Below, piece by piece: positions 1 through 5,084 of a DNA stretch of 5,188 nt (the stretch's first letter is position 1; the number at the start of each line of letters is the position of its first letter). The notes beneath the pieces are model-generated. The model was not told the DNA's origin, made no database searches, and was given only the letters and a program-made list of their open reading frames with translations. Made by a program: the position numbers and the translations under genes. Origin of the DNA: an uncultured Eubacteriales bacterium (GTDB lineage Bacteria > Bacillota > Clostridia > Christensenellales > Borkfalkiaceae); the NCBI GenBank assembly GCA_905211955.1, contig CAJMCT010000084.1:1-5188 (forward strand), read 5' to 3'.

Positions 1-96
1 TGTATGAGTTTTCATTGCTGCGCCACCAAAAATAGCAAGAATGAACATCATAGCAATTATTAAAGCAATACTTGCTTTTTCAAAATATTTTTTCAT
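1..96 (-). CDS. N-terminus of a probable exported or membrane protein (partial)
   Basis: Only the first 32 codons are in the window; the gene continues past position 1. It starts at ATG 96-94, preceded by an almost perfect Shine-Dalgarno (GAAGGAGGTGG, 113-103) with a 6-base gap, so the start is secure. The product opens with MKKYFEKAS, then an uninterrupted hydrophobic stretch at about residues 9-27 (IALIIAMMFILAIFGG and on), followed by AMKTHT. This is the layout of a Sec signal peptide or a single N-terminal membrane anchor. An Ala-rich stretch (GGAAM) could be a signal peptidase I site; no lipobox cysteine is visible. Nothing of the mature domain can be seen, so no function is assigned. 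The gene has a long leader containing a strong hairpin (201-247) and a candidate promoter at 307-335. Confidence 0.72.
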   Translation of the reverse strand, partial: MKKYFEKASIALIIAMMFILAIFGGAAMKTHT

Positions 97-143
97 TATG
101 TTCCACCTCCTTCTGACATTTTCGTTAGTAAGATTTAAAAGGT

Positions 144-166
144 AGGTTTTTCATTGGTTAAAACCT
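144..166 (-). other. Small hairpin in the leader of the exported-protein gene
   Basis: A perfect 7-bp inverted repeat (AGGTTTT at 144-150, AAAACCT at 160-166) with a 9-base loop lies about 50 bases upstream of the start codon of the gene at 96-1. It is too weak, and too far from a U-run, to be a terminator. It could be an mRNA-stabilising stem or one arm of an alternative fold with the larger hairpin upstream. Role unknown. Confidence 0.3.
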
Positions 167-200
167 AAACTGCTTTAAAGTTGTATTTCTGTTTCTTATA

Positions 201-247
201 AAAGCAAAATCGCACCGCCCCATAGGTTTAGCCTATGCAGCAGTGCG
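201..247 (-). terminator. Intrinsic terminator or attenuator hairpin in a leader
   Basis: Read on the minus strand, CGCACTGC (247-240) pairs with GCGGTGCG (218-211) through one G-U wobble. Inside it CATAGG pairs with CCTATG around a 5-base loop, and ATTTTGCTTT follows at once (210-201). This is a long stem plus T-rich tail, typical of a Rho-independent terminator. The wobble position would be a C-A mismatch in plus-strand RNA, so the minus orientation is favoured, although an AT-rich tail (TTAAAATTTT) lies on the other side too. It sits between a candidate promoter (307-335) and the gene starting at 96. It could therefore be a transcription attenuator in that gene's leader, the end of a small RNA of about 95 nt, or the distant terminator of the Fic transcript. 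Confidence 0.65.
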
Positions 248-306
248 TTAAAATTTTATTATATTCGCCCCAAAGGGCAGACTTGCGGCTTGCTTACTTG
301 CCAATG

Positions 307-335
307 ATTGTCGCAGACTTGTCATACCTTGTCAA
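307..335 (-). promoter_or_regulatory. Candidate sigma-A promoter for the leader or small RNA
   Basis: On the minus strand, a perfect -35 box TTGACA (335-330) and a -10-like GACAAT (312-307, 4 of 6 matches to TATAAT) are separated by exactly 17 bases. Transcription would start near position 300, giving a leader of about 200 bases to the ATG at 96, or a small RNA of about 95 bases ending at the 201-247 hairpin. The -10 box is mediocre, so this is a candidate only. Confidence 0.4.
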
Positions 336-674
336 CTCCTTTTGCCTGTGTCTTGCATTTTTTTTGCAGGTTATTCGGTGTTAATAGCTTAGCGCACCTT
401 AATATGATGCGTTTTATTTTTTATATCCTACCATAAATTTCTCAAAAAATCAAGCCTGATTCCCACACCATTACGTGTGTTTACGAAATTTGAAAATGAT
501 TCAAACCATATTTTATTGTCTTCTGTCGTGGGTATTGCAAACCGCCGCGAATCGACAAAGCCGAACGCCGAGTTGAAAAAGGCACCGAAAAAAACACGGC
601 AAATTGTGAAACAGACATTGCAATACCAAAATAATACCAACTTTTCAAGCACGATTTCAAAAAATTTTCCGACT
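336..674. other. Intergenic region downstream of the Fic gene
   Basis: About 340 bases hold no gene I can support. Short open frames exist on both strands (about 428-691 minus, 477-746 plus), but neither has a Shine-Dalgarno or a recognisable domain. The region contains a degenerate repeat copy (507-619). A short inverted repeat, TGCA either side of a T-run (about 353-368), and a GGTG/CACC pair (about 377-398) are weak structures. No convincing terminator was found immediately after the Fic stop codon at 675. Confidence 0.5.
507..619 (+). repeat. Degenerate dispersed repeat, copy A
   Basis: This stretch shares blocks in the same order with the longer element at 1666-1855. It opens with a diverged version of the CAT.TTT.ATTG...TTGTAAA block. 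CCGCGAATCG (545-554 versus 1775-1784) then matches exactly. It ends in a 19-base block (601-619 versus 1837-1855) with one mismatch, containing TGAAACAGACATT. About 70 bases present in copy B between the first two blocks are missing here. The spacing of the last two blocks differs by 6 bases (a multiple of 3), hinting at a coding ancestor, but no frame is open in both copies. Identity unknown. Confidence 0.55.
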
Positions 675-1586
675 CTATTCATGAATATCAAGGACGTTCA
701 GAATTCTTTTGAATGTGTCTTGACCGTCAAGGCAAGTATCTCTTAGCCAGCCTTTTTCTTGATTCCAGTTTGCGAGCCCGCGATAATAGAAAGACTTTTT
801 GGAATCTTCTATAATAAACGGAATTATATTAAATCTAAGGCACTCTTTCAAAGCAATCAATCTGCCGACTCTGCCGTTTCCGTCTTGGAACGGGTGAATA
901 TATTCGAAGTCCGCGTGCAGCTCAATAATATCGTCGATGGTTATATCACGTTTAGAATTAAAATTCGTAACGAGTTTATCCATCGCATTATGGACTTCGC
1001 TCGGCTTGCAAGATTCTTTGCCGCCGACGGTATTTGCTCGCTTTTTATAATCTCCGACGGCAAACCAATCGAGAGATGAAGCCTTGGTTCCTTGTTTCAA
1101 TAGCAAATGAAGATGCTTGATAATATTTTCGCTCAAAGGCTCTAATGCCTTATCGATCACATAATCGATTGCTCGAAAGTGATTGCTTGTTTCGATAATA
1201 TCGTCAACAGGAATACCGTCGCCGACATCAATCGTTCTTGTTTCGAAAATTAACCTCGTTTGATCTTCCGTAAGTTTAGAACCTTCGATGTGATTAGAGT
1301 TATAAGTCATTCTGACCTGTAATTCATGATAAAGTCCGCCTGAAATCTTAGCTTCTTTTTCCTCGCGCAAAATTTGCAGAATGTGATTATCGCAAACTTC
1401 TCTGAACAAATCGTCAGGATTGCAATGCAAGAAATCCGCTATCTTAACAAGCACATTATTTGCGATTTTTTCACCCTTTGAAATTTTGGCAACAGTTCTG
1501 GATGAAATACCGAGTTGAGTAGTTAAGTCAGACTTAGTTAAATCCAATTCCTTGAGTTTATTTTCTAATGGCTTATAAGAATACAT
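675..1586 (-). CDS. Fic family protein (probable AMP-transferase) with N-terminal HTH domain
   Basis: A 303-aa cytoplasmic protein. Residues about 5-62 form a Cro/CI-type helix-turn-helix (LTTQLGISSRTVAKISKGEK), like the HTH_26 family. Residues about 85-295 are a Fic domain with an intact active-site motif HPFQDGNGRVGR at 231-242. His231 would be the catalytic base, and GNGR binds the nucleotide phosphates. Upstream, SNHIEG (97-102) fits the inhibitory [S/T]xxxE[G/N] motif placed N-terminal to the core, which makes it a class II, self-inhibited Fic enzyme. Members usually transfer AMP from ATP to hydroxyl groups of target proteins; the target here is unknown. The start at ATG 1586 is supported by GGGAGG 5 bases upstream. 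It stands alone with no separate antitoxin gene. The promoter and repeated 9-mers at 1602-1662 suggest that the HTH domain represses its own gene. Confidence 0.92.
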   Translation of the reverse strand: MYSYKPLENKLKELDLTKSDLTTQLGISSRTVAKISKGEKIANNVLVKIADFLHCNPDDLFREVCDNHILQILREEKEAKISGGLYHELQVRMTYNSNHIEGSKLTEDQTRLIFETRTIDVGDGIPVDDIIETSNHFRAIDYVIDKALEPLSENIIKHLHLLLKQGTKASSLDWFAVGDYKKRANTVGGKESCKPSEVHNAMDKLVTNFNSKRDITIDDIIELHADFEYIHPFQDGNGRVGRLIALKECLRFNIIPFIIEDSKKSFYYRGLANWNQEKGWLRDTCLDGQDTFKRILNVLDIHE

Positions 1587-1601
1587 ATCCGCCTCCCGAT
1601 T

Positions 1602-1662
1602 TCTTTACTTATTATACCACAATAAAAGCAAAAGTAAAGATATTCAAGAATAAAAGTAAAGA
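1602..1662. promoter_or_regulatory. Repeated operator-like 9-mers around the Fic promoter
   Basis: AAGTAAAGA occurs at 1632-1640 and 1654-1662 in the same orientation, exactly 22 bases apart (about two helical turns). The matches extend to 12 bases, AAAAGTAAAGAT at 1630-1641 and 1652-1663. Its perfect reverse complement TCTTTACTT lies at 1602-1610. The inverted pair brackets the -10 box. The middle copy overlaps the -35 box, and the leftmost copy covers the expected transcription start. This is the layout expected of a repressor operator. The obvious candidate repressor is the HTH domain of the Fic protein encoded just downstream (inference). Confidence 0.6.
1611..1638 (-). promoter_or_regulatory. 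Promoter of the HTH-Fic gene
   Basis: A perfect minus-strand -10 box TATAAT (1616-1611) lies 16 bases from a -35-like TTTACT (1638-1633, 4 of 6 matches). The predicted start near 1604 is about 18 bases from the GGGAGG ribosome binding site, so the leader is very short. Both boxes lie within or beside the repeated 9-mer sites. Confidence 0.68.
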
Positions 1663-1665
1663 TTT

Positions 1666-1855
1666 CATGTTTTATTGCCTTTCGTTGTTGCTGTTGTAAA
1701 TTTGGCGACGCTTGGCTTATCAATTCGGATAACGTATCTAAGTTTCTGCACGGAAGAATATGGATTATAAACTACCGCGAATCGGAAAAAAGAGATCGAA
1801 CGTAGAGCCAAAGAAGGCTCAGAAAAGAAACGCGAAAAATTATGAAACAGACATT
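1666..1855 (+). repeat. Dispersed repeat, copy B (possible gene remnant)
   Basis: The first 33 bases (1666-1698) match 3421-3453 with two mismatches; 25 of them (ATTGCCTTTC... to ...GTTGTA) are identical. The rest matches copy A at 507-619 in separate blocks, including TGAAACAGACATT near the end. In the plus direction one frame is open from the repeat start through WLINSDNVSKFLHGR and NYRESEKRDRT, hits a stop at about 1801, then continues to IMKQTL and double stops. An intrinsic terminator follows a few bases later. This looks like the decayed 3' end of a plus-strand gene carried in several copies, but I do not recognise the family and other frames look similarly plausible. Confidence 0.55.
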
Positions 1856-1860
1856 ATAAT

Positions 1861-1891
1861 AGCCGAGGGTATCGAAGCTCTCGGCTTTTTT
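1861..1891 (+). terminator. Intrinsic terminator, plus strand
   Basis: AGCCGAG (1861-1867) pairs perfectly with CTCGGCT (1880-1886) around a 12-base loop, followed by a run of six T (1886-1891). It reads as a Rho-independent terminator in the plus direction, where no intact gene lies upstream, only repeat copy B. In the minus direction it begins 18 bases after the beta-glucosidase stop codon, but the tail there is ATTATAATG, not a T-run. It may still act as a weak bidirectional terminator for that gene. Confidence 0.72.
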
Positions 1892-1908
1892 GTGTTTGGC
1901 ATAAACAA

Positions 1909-3252
1909 TCAGTTATTCGAAAGATCTTCGCCGTTTGTTTCTATTACTTTTTTGTACCAGTAAGCACTCTTTTTGGGGATACGCTCCAACGTTTTATAAT
2001 CCACATAAACAAGCCCGAACCGTTTCGAATAGCCAAACGCCCATTCAAAATTATCGGTAAACGACCAATAGAAATAACCTTTTACGGGATATTTTTCCGC
2101 CATTTTTTTCACTCGTTCGATATGGCGTTTCATATAATCGATACGCATATCGTCGGGTATATCTCCTTCGAGCGTTTTCCATTCCGAAAGCGCAACCCCG
2201 TTTTCGGATAAAATAATCGGCATTTTGTACCTGTTATAGTAATATTCAATTAAATAATCGATCGCTTCCGGCGTGACTGCCCAGTTCGTTGCGGTAAAAT
2301 CGTCCGTCGGCAAAGCGGATTTTCTTTTTATTCCGTTTGCGGTTTTTTCGATATAAAAACCTCTGTAGAAATTGGCGCAGAAGAAATCGAGATCGCTCTT
2401 TATTATCTTCATATCTTCTACCGACGGATTATAGTCGTATTCCTTAAACCATTCTTTATAGTCGTCGGTAAACTCGCCTTTTATGAGTGCGTCGGTAAAA
2501 TAGCATCCGTCCCAAAAATCTCCGCTCGGCAAAAAGTTGTATTTTAACGCAAGTTCTTTATCTTCTTCTTTAGTCGGCATTATAGGCGTAAAACACGGAG
2601 CGACACCTATATTAAGTTTGTGTTTTGCTGCTTTCCGCATTACCTTTTCCGCTTTGCCCATACACAAAAGCAAATTGTGGGCAACGGTAAAAGTTTCCTT
2701 TCTTGAAAGTTGTAAAAACGGCGCGTGCGTACCCGTAAAATGCCCTTCTTCGACTATACACTGCGGCTCGTTCATAATAATATAATTACTGACTTTCGCC
2801 CCGAAAATTTCAACGACCTTTTCGGCGTAATTCGCAAACCAACCGCTTATTTCGGGATTGAGATAACCGCCTTTTTCGTAAAGTTTACGCGGTAAATCCC
2901 AATGAAAAAGCGTAACCCATGGCGTTATATGCGCATTTATAAGTTCATCGACCAGGTTTTTGTAGAATTCTACCCCCTGCGGATTTATATCTCCTGTGCC
3001 GTCCGGGAAAATTCTTGGCCAACTAACGGAAAAACGGTAATTTTTAATACCGAGGTCCTTTAAAAGCGCAACGTCCTCTTTGTATCTGTGATAATGGTCG
3101 CAAGCAATTTTTCCGTTCATATCTCCGAGGGTTTTTCCTTTTGTAAACTTACTGTCCCAGACGCTTTCGCCTCTGCCGCCTTCGTTTTCGGCACCCTCGA
3201 TCTGATAAGCGGAACAAGAAACGCCCCAAATAAAATTTTTATCTAAACTCAT
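1909..3252 (-). CDS. GH1 beta-glucosidase
   Basis: A complete 447-aa glycoside hydrolase family 1 enzyme, normal in length for the family. It has no signal peptide, so it acts in the cytoplasm, hydrolysing the terminal beta-glucosyl (or related) residue from imported disaccharides or oligosaccharides by a retaining mechanism. It opens with the family N-terminal signature FIWGVSCSAYQIEGA (7-21). HWDLP is at 117-121, the acid/base Glu162 is in NEP (161-163), and the nucleophile Glu350 is in ILSENG (347-352). W396, Glu403 and Trp404 in FTDNFEW match the sugar-binding loop of enzymes acting on unphosphorylated sugars, not 6-phospho-beta-glucosidases. ATG 3252 is chosen because GGAG lies 5 bases upstream and the protein begins as relatives do. 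It has its own promoter (3329-3357). The neighbouring GH94 remnant suggests a former beta-glucan-disaccharide locus. Confidence 0.95.
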   Translation of the reverse strand: MSLDKNFIWGVSCSAYQIEGAENEGGRGESVWDSKFTKGKTLGDMNGKIACDHYHRYKEDVALLKDLGIKNYRFSVSWPRIFPDGTGDINPQGVEFYKNLVDELINAHITPWVTLFHWDLPRKLYEKGGYLNPEISGWFANYAEKVVEIFGAKVSNYIIMNEPQCIVEEGHFTGTHAPFLQLSRKETFTVAHNLLLCMGKAEKVMRKAAKHKLNIGVAPCFTPIMPTKEEDKELALKYNFLPSGDFWDGCYFTDALIKGEFTDDYKEWFKEYDYNPSVEDMKIIKSDLDFFCANFYRGFYIEKTANGIKRKSALPTDDFTATNWAVTPEAIDYLIEYYYNRYKMPIILSENGVALSEWKTLEGDIPDDMRIDYMKRHIERVKKMAEKYPVKGYFYWSFTDNFEWAFGYSKRFGLVYVDYKTLERIPKKSAYWYKKVIETNGEDLSNN

Positions 3253-3283
3253 ACTTTCTCCATTTATAAAAAATTGCGGTCAA

Positions 3284-3299
3284 GTTGTTAATTTACAAC
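3284..3299. promoter_or_regulatory. 16-bp palindrome in the GH1 leader (candidate operator)
   Basis: GTTGTTAATTTACAAC is an imperfect palindrome, with 7 of 8 paired positions complementary. It lies about 20-40 bases downstream of the predicted GH1 transcription start. A palindrome of this size just after a promoter of a sugar gene is typical of a LacI- or GntR-type operator, but no regulator gene is in the window. It is not a good match to the CcpA cre consensus. A small RNA hairpin is the alternative. Confidence 0.35.
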
Positions 3300-3328
3300 G
3301 CCAAACGACACTCTATTTTTCGCTTGCT

Positions 3329-3357
3329 ATGATACCAAATGAAATCAGATTTATCAA
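3329..3357 (-). promoter_or_regulatory. Promoter of the GH1 beta-glucosidase gene
   Basis: On the minus strand, -35 TTGATA (3357-3352, 5 of 6 to consensus) and -10 TATCAT (3334-3329, 5 of 6) are separated by exactly 17 bases. Transcription would begin near 3322, giving a leader of about 70 bases that includes the 3284-3299 palindrome. The promoter implies that GH1 is transcribed independently of the upstream GH94 remnant, which would keep it expressed after that gene was broken. Confidence 0.7.
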
Positions 3358-3420
3358 GCAAAATTACACATTAAATTGCTTATCGACATTAGGAAGAAAT
3401 TGTAGGTATATCAATGTCCC

Positions 3421-3453
3421 CATATTTCATTGCCTTTCGTTGTTGCTGTTGTA
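3421..3453 (+). repeat. Dispersed repeat, copy C (33 bp)
   Basis: It matches positions 1666-1698 at 31 of 33 bases in the same orientation; the last 25 bases (3429-3453) are identical. Homology ends abruptly on both sides, so only the first part of the longer copy B element is present. Together, copies B and C form direct repeats flanking the whole GH1 gene and its promoter, 1755 bases apart start to start. Confidence 0.75.
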
Positions 3454-3556
3454 CAACTCTACCATTCAAAAATAATCGTCCTTATATATTCCACATAGAC
3501 ATATTCCGCATAGTTGATTTTAATCGGCTTTTTACATTATTTCTATAATATTTTAT

Positions 3557-4246
3557 TCATTTGAGTTTTATGATGATAGTCAAATCATCGGTAATCAATG
3601 CTTTATCAATCAACACCGAACGTCCTTCGGCGGATACATCGAGCGCCTTGCCGCTGATTTCGGCAATTTCGATCTGCGCACCGTAACCGACGTATTTTAT
3701 CGTTAAATTGTGACCGTTAAACGGCGTGGTTATTTCCGCATTCGCATATTCTTTCGGCACGCATGGGGTTATGACGATATTATCCAACGCAAAGTTAAGA
3801 CCGAAAACCCACGAATAGACTGCACGCTCTATCATTGCCACGCTACCCGTTAAAAACGAAAAACCCGATCTGCCGTAAAACGATGGTACCAGATGATAAC
3901 AGTTTGTAATTGCATACGGTGCGGAACAAGTTTTTTCAGGCGAGTGTTTGTCTGCATAAAGCGGTAAAGCATAACCTAATACGTCGGATATTTCTTCATA
4001 TCTTCCCGCCTTTGCAAGCGCTCTTATTAAAAAGCACTGCGAGCCGTGATTGTATACGCTTCCGTTTTCGGCAAAGTACGGCTGGAAGTCGCCCGTGCCC
4101 ATTTTTCCTATTCCGTCTATAAACTTTCCGCCGAGCGGCTTTGAGAACAGCTTGTATCCGTCAGAAGTTTTCAACTTTGCGATTTCATTAAAGATTTCGT
4201 TTTCTTTACCGCTTCGGCTATGACTTCGCGCAGTTCTTCTTTCCAA
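3557..4246 (-). pseudogene. C-terminal fragment of a GH94 disaccharide phosphorylase
   Basis: The frame is open for 229 codons from ATG 4246, but only residues from about 16 onward resemble GH94; the first 15 are out-of-frame relaxase sequence. GH94 enzymes reversibly phosphorolyse cellobiose-like sugars to glucose 1-phosphate plus a sugar. Visible landmarks are ENGSVYNHGSQCF (60-72, with the conserved phosphate-site region His67), SFLTGS (130-135, Thr-Gly of the phosphate site) and the C-terminal signature FGLNFALDNIVITPCVPKEY (148-167). Family members are usually about 800 aa or more. The N-terminal domain and the part of the barrel with the catalytic Asp are absent, so it should be inactive. 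There is no proper start or Shine-Dalgarno. The remnant still reads without internal stops, so the break is probably recent. Cellobiose, laminaribiose or another substrate cannot be chosen from this fragment. Confidence 0.85.
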
Positions 4247-4770
4247 CTCGTTCCCCCTTTTAATATAATTTTCTTTTCTGCCGCCGTTCGGCTGTTTTTG
4301 CCGCGCTTCCGAAATTCCGTTTCGGTGTACCCGTGTTCTTTTCCGATTCGATTGACTTCGTCTTTCATCGCGGCGTATTCCGCTTTACCGAATTGCAACT
4401 TTTTCCCCGTAATCGGATCAACCGCGTTTACGATAATGTGGCTGTGAACCGTTTCGGTATCCGTGTGCGTTGCGATCACGCATTCGTAATTTTTGAAAAA
4501 CGCTTCCGCAACTTCTTCCGCATACGCGTGGGCTTTTTCGGGCGTTACGTTATCTTTCCGCGCGCAAGATAATTTGAAATGGTAGTATTTCCTTTCGTCG
4601 AACTTCTCACCCTTACCGAACCTTTTCGCCGTTTCTTCAAACTGTTTTGCGTAATCTTCGTCCTCGAATAAATTTTTCGCCGACACAAACGCCGCTTTCT
4701 TCGGATCGGTGATATACCTTATCCCGTTTTTCGGTTTCGCCTTGCTCGCACTACATTTAAAAAGCGGCAT
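4171..4770 (-). CDS. MOBP-type relaxase, N-terminal catalytic part (truncated)
   Basis: A relaxase of the VirD2-like relaxase/mobilization-nuclease family, which nicks the origin of transfer and stays attached to the DNA 5' end through a tyrosine. From ATG 4770 the product is 199 aa. Motif I lies near NGIRYITD with the likely nucleophile Tyr19. The metal-binding motif is clear at 102-111 (HTDTETVHSH) followed by IIVN. WKEELREVIAEAVKK (176-190) matches the usual region after the nuclease core. The last codons (KSLMKSQS) are out-of-frame reading of GH94 sequence, so the gene is cut; intact relatives typically exceed 400 aa. ATG 4770 shares its A with the mobC stop (TGATG), implying translational coupling; GTG 4773 is an alternative start. 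The nuclease domain might still fold, but mobilization function is doubtful. Confidence 0.88.
   Translation of the reverse strand: MPLFKCSASKAKPKNGIRYITDPKKAAFVSAKNLFEDEDYAKQFEETAKRFGKGEKFDERKYYHFKLSCARKDNVTPEKAHAYAEEVAEAFFKNYECVIATHTDTETVHSHIIVNAVDPITGKKLQFGKAEYAAMKDEVNRIGKEHGYTETEFRKRGKNSRTAAEKKIILKGGTSWKEELREVIAEAVKKTKSLMKSQS
4190..4211. other. Relaxase/GH94 breakpoint
   Basis: Reading on the minus strand, relaxase homology (EVIAEAVKK) holds down to about 4200. From about 4210 a different frame (ENEIFNEIAKLK and on) is GH94. Both genes are therefore cut at the same place and joined out of frame. No transposon end, target duplication or integrase site is visible at the join, so deletion or illegitimate recombination is the simplest account. 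An assembly join cannot be excluded from sequence alone. Confidence 0.75.
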
Positions 4771-5084
4771 CACGCACCGCCTGCGGCAACGGAAATTTTA
4801 CGGTATAATTCCTTCAGGTCGGCGATACAACTTTTTATTTCGCGCTCTGTATCTATCCCGTAATGATTGTTCCTCACAGCCTGATTCAGATTGTTTCCCT
4901 GCCGCTTCAATTCCGCGAGTATCTCGCCGCCGCGCTCTATTACGATAACGGGTTTGTTTATGATAGCACGAACGATGAATTCGCGCATAGTAAGTCCGCT
5001 TGCGGATATTGCTTTGTCGATTAAATTCTTCTCGTTTTTGTTCGCCCTAAACGTGTAGGCAAACGGTCTCGTTCTGTTTTCTAT
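4770..5084 (-). CDS. mobC: MobC-like relaxosome accessory protein, apparent ATA start
   Basis: A 104-aa protein of the MobC mobilization family, which binds near oriT and helps the relaxase open the DNA strands. The N-terminus (ENRTRPFAYTFRANKNEKN, ribbon-helix-helix-like) and the hallmark LKRQGNNLNQ, followed by a helical C-terminus (IKSCIADLKELYRKI), fit the family in order and length. The first ATG in frame (4988) would discard 32 family-like residues and has no good ribosome site. The full frame instead begins at ATA (5084-5082), 7 bases after GGGAGG (5097-5092); no ATG, GTG or TTG lies between the upstream in-frame stop and 4988. Either ATA is used as a weak start or an ATG has mutated. 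The stop overlaps the relaxase start by one base. Confidence 0.85.
   Translation of the reverse strand: MENRTRPFAYTFRANKNEKNLIDKAISASGLTMREFIVRAIINKPVIVIERGGEILAELKRQGNNLNQAVRNNHYGIDTEREIKSCIADLKELYRKISVAAGGA

Larger units (their letters stand above)
3253..3556. other. Intergenic region between GH94 remnant and GH1
   Basis: About 300 bases with no supportable gene. From right to left it holds an AT-rich stretch after the GH94 stop, a 33-bp repeat copy (3421-3453), a GACATT/AATGTC inverted pair (3385-3418), the GH1 promoter (3329-3357), a palindrome (3284-3299) and the GH1 ribosome binding site (GGAG, 3261-3258). A minus-strand 25-codon frame through the repeat (reading QQQQRKAMKYGDIDIP) lacks a convincing start and is not called a gene. 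No strong terminator after GH94 was seen. Confidence 0.55.

Noticed and set aside
200..420. A known riboswitch (c-di-GMP, TPP, cobalamin, THF, preQ1) or 6S RNA
   Set aside because: I compared the minus-strand sequence with remembered consensus motifs and found no convincing match; only generic hairpins can be supported.
428..691. Minus-strand 87-codon open frame overlapping the Fic gene end
   Set aside because: It has no ribosome binding site or recognisable domain, and the frame crosses degenerate repeat copy A; composition looks like chance.
477..746. Plus-strand 89-codon open frame
   Set aside because: It has no ribosome site and runs into the antisense of the Fic gene. Part of it resembles the remnant in copy B, but the frame is not maintained between the two copies.
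759..1079. Plus-strand 106-codon open frame
   Set aside because: It is entirely antisense to the conserved Fic domain, with no ribosome site; a shadow frame.
1760..1963. Plus-strand 67-codon open frame, Lys/Arg-rich at first
   Set aside because: It runs straight through an intrinsic terminator and into the antisense of GH1; the first half is repeat copy B and another frame looks equally coding-like.
2537..2785. Plus-strand 82-codon open frame
   Set aside because: It is antisense to the middle of the intact GH1 gene.
1909..3252. GH1 gene as a 6-phospho-beta-glucosidase
   Set aside because: The C-terminal loop carries Glu-Trp (FTDNFEW), typical of enzymes for unphosphorylated sugars, and not the Ser/Lys/Tyr phosphate-binding pattern; no PTS gene is nearby.
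3910..4948. Several plus-strand open frames opposite GH94, relaxase and MobC
   Set aside because: All are antisense to genes with clear motifs and have no ribosome sites or domains of their own.
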